Below, piece by piece: positions 35,417 to 45,026 of a stretch of 64,000 nucleotides of DNA. A model generated the notes under the pieces. That model saw nothing but the letters and a program-made list of their open reading frames with translations, was not told the origin of the DNA and ran no database searches. The number at the start of each line of letters is the position of its first letter. Position 1 is the stretch's first letter. Made by a program: the position numbers and the translations under genes. Source of the stretch: Sutcliffiella tianshenii (lineage in GTDB: Bacteria; Bacillota; Bacilli; Bacillales; Bacillaceae_I). The DNA is taken from positions 1-64,000 of the forward strand of contig NZ_JAFBED010000009.1 of the NCBI RefSeq assembly GCF_016908565.1. Reading direction: 5' to 3'.

Positions 35417-35432
35417 TCAAACGTTTGTTTAA
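35413..35432. promoter_or_regulatory. CAAACGTTTG palindrome, copy 2
   Basis: TTAATCAAACGTTTGTTTAA overlaps the stop of the preceding gene and lies 16 bases before the sensor kinase gene. It is the exact reverse complement of copy 3 at 60011-60030. Confidence 0.65.
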
Positions 35433-35447
35433 AAGGGGTGAAGCGAG

Positions 35448-36563
35448 ATGCGTAGCATGCTTTTATGGGTGAAGTTCGTATTCATCTGCACGTGCCTGCT
35501 GCTTATTCCGATCTTTCATACTCTTTCCGAGACGAACTTGTCTGCTTATCTCCTTATTGCCGGAGTCTTTCTGGCAATCTATTTCACTTTGCCCTTATGG
35601 AAATGGAGATGGGCCGCCTATGCGCTGGCAGGTTCATCTCTTGCGGTGTTGCAGATCTTTGTTCTGGAGCCTACCGATTTGCTTCCTTGGCTCTTGTTCT
35701 ATTTTTTCATCATGGATGGCATGATTGCGAGTTCCAAAATAAGTGGACTGATTGCGGTCCTGCTTCCTTTTTCAATAGTGTTATTCCAATTGGAGGAGCC
35801 TGGACTGGGCCTCTTTCATGCGATGTTGAGCGTGCTTTTGATAGGGATGGGGGCTCTTTTGCAAACCTACTATAGTGATCATGAAAAAATAGATAAAGAG
35901 TGGAAGGCGCTCTTAATGGAATATCGACTACTGAAAAGACAGGTGACGGAGAACGAGGAAGCGGCAAGGGTCGAGGAGCGTAACCGGATTGCAAGGGATA
36001 TTCATGATTCGGTCGGACACCAGCTGACTGCGCTGATGATGCAGCTTGCAGTGGCGGAGCAGTCTGCAAAGGAGTCCGAGGTGAGTGGAATACTTGGACA
36101 GTCCAAGCAGTTGGCCAGGGAAAGCCTGGATGGCATGAGAAAAGCGGTGAAGGCATTGCAAGGAGAAGAAGACAAGGGAATTGCGTCCGTGATTCATCTT
36201 ATCCGTAAGCTTGAGGCGGAGAGTAGGATGCGGGTGCAGCTGACAACCAAAACCGGTGTTCTGTCTGTTCCTCTGACAAATGAACAGAATATTACCATCT
36301 ACCGGTTTGTCCAGGAAGGATTGACCAATGCGATGCGGCACGGGAGCTCACGTGAAATTAGCGTGACGGTGGAGATCATCGGGGAGCATAGCCTTCAGAT
36401 TGCGGTCGTGAATAAAATAGATGGACCGCTTCAAATTGTAGAAGGCTTCGGTATGGAAAATATGCGCAAACGCTTGGAGGAGCTTCAAGGCCGGATGGAG
36501 CGTGTGGTGACAGATGGGGATTTTACGATCAAAGGGATTTTTCCTCTGAAGGGGGAGACATAA
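35448..36563 (+). CDS. NarL-type sensor histidine kinase (LnrJ-like)
   Basis: 371 residues: six membrane segments (about 5-140), a linker helix, a HisKA_3 domain with the phospho-acceptor in RNRIARDIHDSVGHQLTAL (His186), and an ATPase domain (N box QEGLTNAMRHG, G box EGFGMENMRKRLEEL). Gene order kinase-regulator-ATPase-permease-permease matches the B. subtilis linearmycin resistance module lnrJKLMN. Sensing of membrane-active polyenes is inferred from that match only. RBS AAGGGGTGAAGCG. Next gene starts immediately after the stop. Confidence 0.85.
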   Translation: MRSMLLWVKFVFICTCLLLIPIFHTLSETNLSAYLLIAGVFLAIYFTLPLWKWRWAAYALAGSSLAVLQIFVLEPTDLLPWLLFYFFIMDGMIASSKISGLIAVLLPFSIVLFQLEEPGLGLFHAMLSVLLIGMGALLQTYYSDHEKIDKEWKALLMEYRLLKRQVTENEEAARVEERNRIARDIHDSVGHQLTALMMQLAVAEQSAKESEVSGILGQSKQLARESLDGMRKAVKALQGEEDKGIASVIHLIRKLEAESRMRVQLTTKTGVLSVPLTNEQNITIYRFVQEGLTNAMRHGSSREISVTVEIIGEHSLQIAVVNKIDGPLQIVEGFGMENMRKRLEELQGRMERVVTDGDFTIKGIFPLKGET

Positions 36564-37196
36564 TTGATACATATTTTATTGGCAGAAGATCAGGCGCTTG
36601 TCAGGCAGGGAATCAAAATGATGATCGAGCAGCACGCCAATTTCAAAGTGGCTGCAGAAGCGACCAACGGCCAGGAAGCGGTAGAGGCGTTTGAAAGGCA
36701 TGTCATCGATTTGGTGTTGATGGATATCAGGATGCCGGTAATGACCGGAATTGAGGCGACGAAACGGATAAAAAGCAGAAATCCGCAGGCGAAGATCCTC
36801 ATTCTCACCACATTTGCAGATGAGGAATATGCGATGGAGGCTTTGAGGCTTGGGGCGCTGGGCTACTTGTTGAAGGATGCTGATGCCGCGAGCTTGATCG
36901 CCTCCATTGAAAGCGTGCTGGACGGAGGGATCTCCATTGATGCGTCGGTTGCAGGAAAAGTGGTGCCAAGGCTGATCCAGCCAAGGGTGCCCAAGGAAGA
37001 CGTGACCCTGCTGACAAGTCGGGAGCGGTCGATCCTGCAGCTGGTCGGCGATGGGAAGAACAATCAGGAGATAGCGGAAATGCTCCATCTATCGATCGGT
37101 ACCGTAAAAAATCATGTGACTGTCATTTTGCAGAAGCTCGGGTTGCGCGATCGTACCCAGCTGGCCATTTATGCGATACGGAATGGGTTGATATGA
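36564..37196 (+). CDS. NarL/LuxR-type response regulator (LnrK-like)
   Basis: 210 residues. The receiver domain has the acidic pair ED at 8-9, the phospho-acceptor Asp54 in VLMDIRMPVM, and Lys103-like KDAD. The C-terminal LuxR helix-turn-helix reads LTSRERSILQLVGDGKNNQEIAEMLHLSIGTVKNHVTVILQKLG in overlapping pieces from about residue 148. It starts with TTG, directly abutting the kinase stop, behind AAGGGGGAGA. A strong terminator follows, so the ABC genes need their own promoter, plausibly activated by this protein. Confidence 0.92.
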   Translation: MIHILLAEDQALVRQGIKMMIEQHANFKVAAEATNGQEAVEAFERHVIDLVLMDIRMPVMTGIEATKRIKSRNPQAKILILTTFADEEYAMEALRLGALGYLLKDADAASLIASIESVLDGGISIDASVAGKVVPRLIQPRVPKEDVTLLTSRERSILQLVGDGKNNQEIAEMLHLSIGTVKNHVTVILQKLGLRDRTQLAIYAIRNGLI

Positions 37197-37231
37197 TGGG
37201 TGGAATTCCGGATATAAACGTAAGAAAGAGG

Positions 37232-37271
37232 ACCGGAGTGCAGCGTAAAAAGCTGCACTCCGGTATTTTTT
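37232..37271 (+). terminator. terminator after the response regulator
   Basis: The stem ACCGGAGTGCAGC/GCTGCACTCCGGT with a 6-base A-rich loop is followed by A and then eight T. Confidence 0.9.
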
Positions 37272-37335
37272 TTGCTTTTGCTTGTTTGTGGAGCAGAGGC
37301 AAAACGGCGGTCTTTTTGGAAGTGAATGTAAAGTC

Positions 37336-37440
37336 GATCGATTAGTATGGGTTTTGGATCGATAACTTCTACTTTTGGATCGTTAACTGCATCATTTGGA
37401 CAGATTAGTGCTTGTTTTGGATCGATTCCCGTCCCGCGCC
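37336..37440. repeat. 21-bp-period array C, core GATCGATTA
   Basis: Five units start at 37336, 37357, 37378, 37399 and 37420, all exactly 21 bases apart. Units begin GATCGATTA, GATCGATAA, GATCGTTAA, GACAGATTA and GATCGATTC, and most end in TTTTG or ATTTG, with 7 variable bases between. The array lies between a terminator and the ABC transporter genes. Its core is shared with array F at 59797. Confidence 0.85.
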
Positions 37441-37630
37441 GTCTTTGCAATAAAAGAAATTCAAAGATTCCTGTGTACGAGCCGCCCTCGCAGTAAAAAA
37501 ATCCTAGATTCCGCCCCCAAAACAATAAAAAATGACTTAAGTCACCCCCACAAGCACCATCTAATGACTTTTTACAGGTTAACGCGCCATCAACCGATAG
37601 TAAGATAAGAGTATCAAAGGGGGCTATCAG

Positions 37631-38563
37631 ATGTTAGAAGCGATCAATTTAACAAAAACCTTTAAAAATACGCAGGCGGTCAAGGGCGTGAACTTATATT
37701 TGGAAAAAGGCGAGACGGTGGGGCTGCTCGGGCCGAACGGAGCGGGCAAGTCGACGACGATCTCGATGCTGTCTTCCCTGGTAAGGCCGACGACAGGGGA
37801 TGTGCTGCTCAAAGGGGAAAGTGTGAAGGAGCAGCCGAAGCACTTGCGGGAGATACTCGGTGTGGTGCCGCAGGATATTGCCGTTTTTCCTGACCTGACG
37901 GCAAGGGAGAATATGGAGTTTTTCGGCAAGGTGTATAAGCTGCCGAAGCGGGAGCTGAAGTTGAGGATAGAAGAGGTGCTGACACTTGTCGGCCTGGAGC
38001 ATCGCCAAAAGGAGCTTGTCAAAACGTTTTCCGGCGGGATGAAAAGAAGGCTGAATATCGCTGTTGCGCTTTTGCACGAACCGGAGCTGCTCATTATGGA
38101 TGAACCGACGGTCGGCATCGATCCGCAGTCACGGAATTATATCCTTGAGACAGTCAAAAAACTGAATGAGGAAAAAGGCATTACCGTCCTGTACACCAGT
38201 CATTACATGGAAGAGGTGGAGTTCCTGTGCCGCCGGATTTATATTATGGACCGCGGGGAAGTGATTGCGTCCGGTTCGAATGAGGAAGTGAAGAATATCC
38301 TCTCCTCCGAGCACTCGATCGAAGTCGAGGTGGAGGTGGTGAAGGAGGATTTCCTTCAGAGGCTGCAGTCGCACCCGGCCATATCCCGGGTCACCTCGAC
38401 GGAACATAAAGTCATCCTGCTTGCCCCAAAGGAAATCAATCTGCTTGAGGACGTATTTTCGATTGCGAACCAAAGCGGAACGACCTTAAAGGGAATCCAG
38501 ATCCAGGCCCCATCGCTCGAGGACGTGTTCCTTCATCTGACAGGCAGAACATTAAGAGATTAG
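37631..38563 (+). CDS. ABC transporter ATP-binding protein (LnrL-like)
   Basis: 310 residues of the DrrA/CcmA type. Walker A GPNGAGKST at 34-42, Q-loop VVPQD, signature FSGGMKRRL, Walker B LLIMDEP and the switch His in YTSHYMEE are intact; a C-terminal extension of about 80 residues (IEVEVEVVKEDF onwards) follows. It energises the two permeases encoded next, probably exporting hydrophobic antibiotics. RBS AAAGGGGGC. First gene of a three-gene operon. Confidence 0.93.
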   Translation: MLEAINLTKTFKNTQAVKGVNLYLEKGETVGLLGPNGAGKSTTISMLSSLVRPTTGDVLLKGESVKEQPKHLREILGVVPQDIAVFPDLTARENMEFFGKVYKLPKRELKLRIEEVLTLVGLEHRQKELVKTFSGGMKRRLNIAVALLHEPELLIMDEPTVGIDPQSRNYILETVKKLNEEKGITVLYTSHYMEEVEFLCRRIYIMDRGEVIASGSNEEVKNILSSEHSIEVEVEVVKEDFLQRLQSHPAISRVTSTEHKVILLAPKEINLLEDVFSIANQSGTTLKGIQIQAPSLEDVFLHLTGRTLRD

Positions 38564-38575
38564 GAGGGATGGACC

Positions 38576-39844
38576 ATGCTGTTAGCTTTTATAAAAAAAG
38601 ACCTCCTGCATCTATTAAGGGATAAAAAAGAAGTGTTGATCCTGATAGCGATGCCGTTTATCCTGATCACGATCCTCGGTTTTGCGCTCGGAGGGGTGAC
38701 CAACCAAGAAACAAAGCTTGATATAGCGGTGGCTGTGGTGGACCAGGGTGATGTTGCGGGAGATCTGCAACTGCTCGAGGAATGGATGACCGGACAGAAC
38801 ATACCGGAAGCGGCGCAAATGCAGATAAAAGAGGCGGCGGAGCAGTCATCGCTGCCGGAGATTCTGGTAGATCAGGTCATGAAAGAGGAACTGAAGGAGC
38901 TCTTGACGGTCACGGAAGAAAGATCGCTCTCTGAAACGCTCGAGGAGGAGAAGTATGCGGCCGTGTTGTCTTTTCCAAAAAACTATCGTTATGAAACTTG
39001 GAAACAGCAATTTTTCGATGCGGAAGAAGCAAACAAGGAATTTGAGCTTTTTCTGAACGAGGAAAATGGCCTCGAAGCGAACGTCGTTTCCGACCTGATA
39101 GAAAATTTCACTAGTCAGATGCGTTTGTTTACGGTGCTGAATAAGGATGCGCAAATGGCAGGTCAAACTCCTCTCGACTTTACAACTTTTGCAGAGGAAA
39201 TCAAAGGTGAAAAGGTTACCTTGGATGGGAAGGACCCCATAGGTTCCTTCGATTATTTTGCGGTAGGGATGAGTGTGATGTTTGCGCTGTATGTCGTCTC
39301 CTTTGTCGCAGGTTATGCTTACCATGAGAAGAGGACGTTTGTTTATGACCGGGTCCTGCTGGCAAACGCCCCTCCATGGTTGTATGGGGCAAGTAAATGG
39401 ATTTCAGCGGTACTTGTCGTATTTGTCCAGCTTTGTGTGCTGTTTGGATTGAGTGCACTTTTGTATAAGGTGTATTGGCCGAATGTGGTTCATTTCCTGC
39501 TGATCACGTTCTTGTTCAGCTGTGTGATCGGCTCGTTCGCGGTCCTGATCACGGCCCTGAACTATCGTTTTGAAACAGAGCGGATTTCCACAATGTTTTC
39601 AGGTTTCCTGGTCAGTATCCTTGCCTTTTTAGGGGGCAGCTTCATCCCGTGGCATGATGTCTCGGAAGTTATGTGGAAAATAGGGTCTTACACACCAAAT
39701 GGTGCTGCCCTGCAGGGGTATCTTCAAGCTATGCAGGGTGACACACTGGGAGATCTCATGGATCCGCTCCTCACATTAGGTGTGACAGCGGTCCTGTTAT
39801 TGATTATTGCGGTGTCCCTGTTCCCGAAAAGGAGGTTAGGATAA
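38576..39844 (+). CDS. ABC-2 type permease (LnrM-like)
   Basis: 422 residues. One membrane segment near residues 20-40 is followed by a large extracytoplasmic domain (about 45-225), then five C-terminal segments (about 225-415) with the ABC-2 features GMSVMFALYVVSF and SGFLVSILAFLGGSF. RBS GGAGGGATGG, 12 bases after the ATPase gene. It pairs with the following permease to form a heterodimeric channel. Confidence 0.9.
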   Translation: MLLAFIKKDLLHLLRDKKEVLILIAMPFILITILGFALGGVTNQETKLDIAVAVVDQGDVAGDLQLLEEWMTGQNIPEAAQMQIKEAAEQSSLPEILVDQVMKEELKELLTVTEERSLSETLEEEKYAAVLSFPKNYRYETWKQQFFDAEEANKEFELFLNEENGLEANVVSDLIENFTSQMRLFTVLNKDAQMAGQTPLDFTTFAEEIKGEKVTLDGKDPIGSFDYFAVGMSVMFALYVVSFVAGYAYHEKRTFVYDRVLLANAPPWLYGASKWISAVLVVFVQLCVLFGLSALLYKVYWPNVVHFLLITFLFSCVIGSFAVLITALNYRFETERISTMFSGFLVSILAFLGGSFIPWHDVSEVMWKIGSYTPNGAALQGYLQAMQGDTLGDLMDPLLTLGVTAVLLLIIAVSLFPKRRLG

Positions 39845-40942
39845 ATGCGCACGATACTATGGATCCATATTCGTCATCTACTCCGTCAGCCTTTTGCGGT
39901 ACTTGGGATGATCGTACTGACAGTGATATTTGCGGTGGCAACCGGCCAGGTTAATCGCACCTCCGTCATGGAAGTGCCGGTTTTTACGGAAAACCTCTCA
40001 GCAGAGGAAACAAACGCGCTCTTGGAGGAATTAAATAAAGAGGAAAGCATGGTTTTCCAGCTGGAAGACCAGAAGCAACTCGAGGAAAAGATAAAACAAA
40101 ATGCAATAGACATGGCCGTTCAATTGGAAGAGGGGGAGTATACCATCTATACTACCGCAGAATCAGCGAACATTTCGATTGTAGAGGCTCATGTCAGGAA
40201 TGTTTTGCAGACAGAAGCGGTGTTGAAGGAGACTTCTCTGGCGTTTGATAAAAGTGTGGGTGAGTTAAAGGAGCTGATCGCTTCCAATGAGGATCTCTAT
40301 GCGGTGAGCACGAAGTCCTTCCAGGAGGATGATTTCATCTATGATTCTTCCATTCAGTCATTATTCGGTTTTTCACTGTTCTTTGTCATCTTTACGGTTT
40401 CTTTTACCGTAAGCACGATCTTACAGCAAAAACAGAATGGAATGTGGAACAGGTTGATTCTTTCTCCGCTGTCCAAGTCCCGAATTTATTTGGGTCATCT
40501 CGCATTCAGTTTCCTGCTCGGATATGCGCAGCTTGTGCTGATTTACACTTTCTTTGAATTTGTAATAGGAGTCGATTTGTACGGGGGCTATCCGTTTGTA
40601 CTGATTGTGGTGATACCTTATCTGTTTGCGCTTGTGTCATTGGGAGTATTGATCAGCGGACTCGTGACCAACCCCCGCCAGCTCGATGCCGTCATTCCAC
40701 TTATCGCTGTCAGCATGGCAATGATCGGGGGAGCCTATTGGCCGCTCGAGATTGTGCAATCCGATATCCTGATCACCCTCTCCAAGCTGGTCCCGATCAA
40801 GTACGGCATGGATATGCTGAAAGGCGCGACCATCCTAGATTGGTCCTTCGGTCAATTTCTTCTTCCTGCATCGGTGCTGTTCTGCATGGGAGTGCTGTTC
40901 ATGGGGATAGGGCTGAACCTGATGGAGCGGAGGGCGGAATGA
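39845..40942 (+). CDS. ABC-2 type permease (LnrN-like)
   Basis: 365 residues with the same architecture as its neighbour: segment 1 at about 15-37, an external domain (about 40-175), then five segments (about 178-360). The conserved WNRLILSPLSKSRIY loop and PLEIVQSDILITLSKLVPIKYG are typical of ABC-2 exporters. The ATG follows the previous stop by one base, behind AAAGGAGGTTAGG. A terminator lies at 40945-40980. Confidence 0.9.
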   Translation: MRTILWIHIRHLLRQPFAVLGMIVLTVIFAVATGQVNRTSVMEVPVFTENLSAEETNALLEELNKEESMVFQLEDQKQLEEKIKQNAIDMAVQLEEGEYTIYTTAESANISIVEAHVRNVLQTEAVLKETSLAFDKSVGELKELIASNEDLYAVSTKSFQEDDFIYDSSIQSLFGFSLFFVIFTVSFTVSTILQQKQNGMWNRLILSPLSKSRIYLGHLAFSFLLGYAQLVLIYTFFEFVIGVDLYGGYPFVLIVVIPYLFALVSLGVLISGLVTNPRQLDAVIPLIAVSMAMIGGAYWPLEIVQSDILITLSKLVPIKYGMDMLKGATILDWSFGQFLLPASVLFCMGVLFMGIGLNLMERRAE

Positions 40943-40944
40943 TT

Positions 40945-40980
40945 TTTTGAAAAAGGCAGTGGATATTTTCCGCTGCCTTT
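40945..40980. terminator. terminator after the ABC operon
   Basis: AAAAAGGCAG and CTGCCTTTT form the stem around a GC-poor interior (GTGGATATTTTCCG); it may also serve the convergent DinB-like gene. Confidence 0.7.
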
Positions 40981-41002
40981 TGATATTTGAAGCGGATCCG
41001 AG

Positions 41003-41461
41003 TCAATGCACGCCCTGACTCGGATCCCACGCTTCCTGCTGCTTCCTGATATGGACGATTTGACCGATATGGTAGGCGTTATGGATGGTGAGTTGGGTGA
41101 TGTCCCCGACCCATTTATTCAGTGCCACTTCGTCACAATCGTTGAGGGCTTTGCTCCAATCGGATAGGATGCTGTTCATTCGGTCGAGGGTAATGCTCCA
41201 ATCCGGATCGGTAATTTGAAAGGTATAGTCATTGCTTTCGACGCCTTTTGGGACATCGGTGCCTTGCAGTCTGAATAGGTATCTTTCGTTGTAGTAATTC
41301 AGATGAGAGACAATTTCCCAGATGGAGTTTGAGGATTCATTCATTTTCCATGATGCTTGATCTGTGGAGAGGTCCTTGATGGCATGATACAGGGAAACGA
41401 ACCATGCGTTCTGGTTGTGGCATGCGCTTAACTGCTCGAGAAACACTTCTTTTACACTCAT
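41003..41461 (-). CDS. DinB-superfamily protein
   Basis: 152 residues, all helical. The metal ligands of the DinB fold are visible: SIWEIVSHLNYYNERYL (about residues 46-62, His53) and THE C-terminal LTIHNAYHIGQIVHIRKQQ (about 124-142, the two later His). Members include thiol-dependent transferases such as bacillithiol S-transferases; the substrate here is unknown. RBS GAGGAGGCTTAAAC. It is a single gene. Confidence 0.88.
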   Translation of the reverse strand: MSVKEVFLEQLSACHNQNAWFVSLYHAIKDLSTDQASWKMNESSNSIWEIVSHLNYYNERYLFRLQGTDVPKGVESNDYTFQITDPDWSITLDRMNSILSDWSKALNDCDEVALNKWVGDITQLTIHNAYHIGQIVHIRKQQEAWDPSQGVH

Positions 41462-41528
41462 GTTTAAGCCTCCTCGTTAAATATCTCATTTTTCTGTACA
41501 TTCCCAATATAGCACGCTTACAGGAAAA

Positions 41529-41559
41529 AAGCCTACTGATAAAGTAGTCAGCAGGCTAA
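41529..41559 (-). terminator. terminator of the methionine operon
   Basis: On the minus strand AGCCTGCTGAC and GTAGGCT-type arms pair (AGCCTACTGA with TCAGCAGGCT on the plus strand), followed by T6. Confidence 0.8.
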
Positions 41560-41570
41560 AGCTTCATTGT

Positions 41571-44500
41571 TTATAGCACGTTAAAATATCTCGCTTCCGG
41601 ATGGGCAAAAACGATGGCCGATACGGATGCTTCCGGCTCCATCATGCAGCCATCAGTCAGCTCGATCCCGATATCCTCTGGACGGATCAGCTTGAACAGC
41701 TTTTCTTGATCCTCGAGATTCGGACAGGCCGGGTAGCCAAAGGAGAAGCGCTGGCCCTGATATTTGGCGGCGAAGCGTTCTTTCATCGTGAAGCTTACTG
41801 GATCTGGGAATCCAAAGCGGTCGCGCATCTGCTGGTGCACGAGTTCCGCCAGTCCTTCCGCGGTTTCGAGGGCAAGTGCCTGAAGCGCGTGGCTTTCCAA
41901 GAAACGTCCTTCTTTTTTATAGCTGGAAGCAAGCTCCCGGATGCCTCTTCCGGCCGTGACTGCAAAAAGTCCGACATAGTCCATCACGCCGCTATCCGTT
42001 GATTTCACATAATCGGAAAGGCAGAGGTAGGGCTCCTTCTCCTGTCTCGGAAACTCAAATCTCTCGATGACTTTGGAATGATCCTCAGGATGGTAGATCA
42101 GTAGGGTATTGTCCTCCGACTGTGCCGGGAAAAATTGATAGACGGCTGCAGGGGTGATCAACCCTTTCTGCTTCGCTTCCGCTAGCAGTTGATCGACTAC
42201 TGCCTTCACTTGAAGGGTCCGTTCGTCCTTTTCTGCGATCAGGTTGGCGATTTTGCCTTTTACCCCAAGGTGATGCCCGATCAGCATCTGCATATTGATG
42301 TAAGGCTCCACATGCGAAATGGAATAGTTCCGCAGCAGATGACGCTTCGTATCGCTCGGCTCAAAGACCCGGACATCACGCGAGACCTTGGAGCGAACCT
42401 TTACTGCCGTTGCCACGGCCCCTTGATCCGCGGGAATGGCAGGAACGTCGACCAGCTTGCTTTTCTTCTCCTGATGGGCAAGTGTCAGCTCTGCAAGTTC
42501 CTCGGGAGAGCGGAGCTGGTTGGCAAGAGAGAGGCCATTCATCGCGTCTTTTGCGTATAATACAAGCCCTTCATATTCTTTGGAAATTTTATTGTCGGTG
42601 AATTTCCGTGAAAGTGCGGCGCCTCCGACCATGATCGGGGTCGAGATGCCGGCCTGCTTCATGTCGTGTGCGGTGATGACCATTTGCTGCGCCGATTTTA
42701 CAAGCAAGCCGGAGAGGCCGACAATGTCCGGCTTTTCTTTTTGAATCGCCTGAATGAGATCATTCGGTGTGACCTTGATCCCTAGGTCCACCACATCAAA
42801 TCCGTTATTGCTCAAAATGATGTCGACGAGGTTTTTCCCGATATCATGCACATCCCCTTTGACGGTAGCCAGCAGGATCTTTCCTTTGGAGGAGGAGGCA
42901 TCATTCTTCTCCATATGAGGCTCAAGATAGGCAACGGAAGCCTTCATGACCTCTGCGCTTTGCAGCACTTCGGCGACGATCAGTTGGTTATCATTGAAGA
43001 GCCGTCCGACTTCCTTCATGCCGCTCATCAACGGTCCATTGATAATATCGAGTGGGGTAGGGTAGGCGGCAAGCGCAAGCTCCAGGTCCGGAATCAGCCC
43101 TTCTTTTGTCCCTTCCACCACATAGTAGGCAAGGCGTTCTTCAAGCGGCATGTCTGGAAGGGTGGACTTCACTTCCTTTTTTTTGCCTCGGTAGAAGTCC
43201 GTGAACTGTGCCAATGCTTCATCCGTTGTCGCAAAAAGAAGCTTTTCCGCCATGGCTACCTCCTCTTTTGGAATCGAGGCAAAGCGCTCCAGCTTTTCCG
43301 TATTCACCAACGCATAGTCCAGTCCTGCCTGTGTACAGTGGTAGAGGTACACGGCATTCAGCACCTCGCGTCCGACAGGCGGAAGACCGAATGAGACATT
43401 GCTGATGCCAAGGACGGTCAAGCATTGCGGAAAATGCTCCTTGATGAGGCGGATCCCTTCAACTGTTGCATTGGCAGAGCCGATATACTGCTCATCCCCG
43501 GTCCCCACCGGAAAGACAAGCGGATCAAAAATAATATCTGTCGGGGAGACCTTGTACTTATTCACCAAAAGGTCATAGGAGCGCTTGGCAATTTCGAGCT
43601 TGCGCGCCGCCGTCACTCCCATGCCCTCTTCATCGATCGTCCCTACCACGAGCGCTGCGCCATATTTATGGACGAGTGGGATCACTGCTTCAAAGCGCTC
43701 TTCGCCATCTTCTAGATTGATAGAGTTGATGATGGCCTTCCCCTGGGAGTATTTCAACGCCGCTTCAATGACAGCCTCGTCCGTCGAATCGATTACAAGC
43801 GGCACCTTGACCTTCTTGACTACTTCCTGTACAAAAGCGGTCATGTCTTCAAGCTCATCGCGGTCAGGATCAGCGAGGCAGATATCGATGACATGCGCGC
43901 CGCCTTTTACCTGGGCCCGTGCAACCTCTGCAGCCTCTTCATATTTCTTTTCTGCAATCAATCTCTTAAACTTGCGGGAGCCGATGACGTTCGTTCTTTC
44001 ACCGACCATGATCGGTCTGAGGGTCGGATCGTCATAGATAAAGGATTCGATCCCCGAAACTCGGTGGTTTGATGGTGCTTCCACCTGGCGCGGCTGATAG
44101 TCCTTCATTTTCTCCGAGATGGCACGGATATGTTCCGGTGTTGTTCCGCAACATCCGCCAACGATGTTCAGCCACCCTTGCTCGGCAAACCCTGCAAGCT
44201 TGGCAGCAAGGGAGTGCGGCGTTTCATGGTAGTGGCCCTCTTCATCCGGCAGCCCTGCATTCGGATAACAGCTGACTGCACTTTGGGAAAGGCCGGATAG
44301 GGTCCGGATATGATCTTGCATGAATTCCGGTCCTGTTGCACAGTTCAACCCGACCGCGAGCGGCTTCATATGCTCGACTGAAATGTAGAAGGCATCGATC
44401 GCCTGGCCTGCAAGCGTGGTTCCCATCGGTTCAATCGTTCCCGAGATGATGATGGGGATCTTGCCGCCTGTTGCTTCAAAGGCCTGTTGGATGCCGAGGA

Positions 44501-45026
44501 ACGCACATTTTACATTGAGAAGATCCTGGCTTGTTTCGATCAAAAGGCAGTCGGAGCCCCCGTCGATCAGCCCTCGTGCCTGCTCAGCGTAAGCTTTGGT
44601 AAGTGCATCGAATGTGGTTCCACCCGTGACACTCAGTGTTTTGGTGGTCGGGCCGATGGATCCCGCAACAAACCTTGGCCACTCTTCCGTGGAAACCTGG
44701 TCTGCCGCTTTCTTGGCAATTTCAGCTCCCAATCTATTAATCTCATAGGCGTGTGCACCGAGGTTATATTCATCAAGGACAAGGTTGGTCCCGCCGAATG
44801 TATTGGTCTCGATGATATCTGCACCGGCTTTTAAATATTCGAGATGGATGGTTTCGATGACATCGGGTGCTGTGATATTCAAATACTCATTACAGCCGTC
44901 GTATTCCTCTCCGCCGAAATCTTCGGCAGTCAGGTTTGCCTGCTGCAGCATCGTCCCCATGGCGCCGTCCATGATGAGGATCTTCTGTTTCATTTGCTGT
45001 TCTAATAATGTGAGTGTCTTAGACAT
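41571..45026 (-). CDS. metH: cobalamin-dependent methionine synthase
   Basis: 1151 residues making methionine from homocysteine and methyl-tetrahydrofolate. Domains in order: homocysteine/zinc barrel (about 10-310, zinc cysteines in [11 protein letters not shown] near 290), pterin barrel (about 340-600), B12 domain with the cobalt-ligand motif DVHDIGKN near 725-732, and a complete AdoMet-dependent reactivation domain (about 900-1151, with RYFNVL end). The ATG at 45026 follows AAGGAGGATGCACA; it overlaps yitJ by 8 bases. Last gene of the S-box operon. Confidence 0.97.
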   Translation of the reverse strand: MSKTLTLLEQQMKQKILIMDGAMGTMLQQANLTAEDFGGEEYDGCNEYLNITAPDVIETIHLEYLKAGADIIETNTFGGTNLVLDEYNLGAHAYEINRLGAEIAKKAADQVSTEEWPRFVAGSIGPTTKTLSVTGGTTFDALTKAYAEQARGLIDGGSDCLLIETSQDLLNVKCAFLGIQQAFEATGGKIPIIISGTIEPMGTTLAGQAIDAFYISVEHMKPLAVGLNCATGPEFMQDHIRTLSGLSQSAVSCYPNAGLPDEEGHYHETPHSLAAKLAGFAEQGWLNIVGGCCGTTPEHIRAISEKMKDYQPRQVEAPSNHRVSGIESFIYDDPTLRPIMVGERTNVIGSRKFKRLIAEKKYEEAAEVARAQVKGGAHVIDICLADPDRDELEDMTAFVQEVVKKVKVPLVIDSTDEAVIEAALKYSQGKAIINSINLEDGEERFEAVIPLVHKYGAALVVGTIDEEGMGVTAARKLEIAKRSYDLLVNKYKVSPTDIIFDPLVFPVGTGDEQYIGSANATVEGIRLIKEHFPQCLTVLGISNVSFGLPPVGREVLNAVYLYHCTQAGLDYALVNTEKLERFASIPKEEVAMAEKLLFATTDEALAQFTDFYRGKKKEVKSTLPDMPLEERLAYYVVEGTKEGLIPDLELALAAYPTPLDIINGPLMSGMKEVGRLFNDNQLIVAEVLQSAEVMKASVAYLEPHMEKNDASSSKGKILLATVKGDVHDIGKNLVDIILSNNGFDVVDLGIKVTPNDLIQAIQKEKPDIVGLSGLLVKSAQQMVITAHDMKQAGISTPIMVGGAALSRKFTDNKISKEYEGLVLYAKDAMNGLSLANQLRSPEELAELTLAHQEKKSKLVDVPAIPADQGAVATAVKVRSKVSRDVRVFEPSDTKRHLLRNYSISHVEPYINMQMLIGHHLGVKGKIANLIAEKDERTLQVKAVVDQLLAEAKQKGLITPAAVYQFFPAQSEDNTLLIYHPEDHSKVIERFEFPRQEKEPYLCLSDYVKSTDSGVMDYVGLFAVTAGRGIRELASSYKKEGRFLESHALQALALETAEGLAELVHQQMRDRFGFPDPVSFTMKERFAAKYQGQRFSFGYPACPNLEDQEKLFKLIRPEDIGIELTDGCMMEPEASVSAIVFAHPEARYFNVL

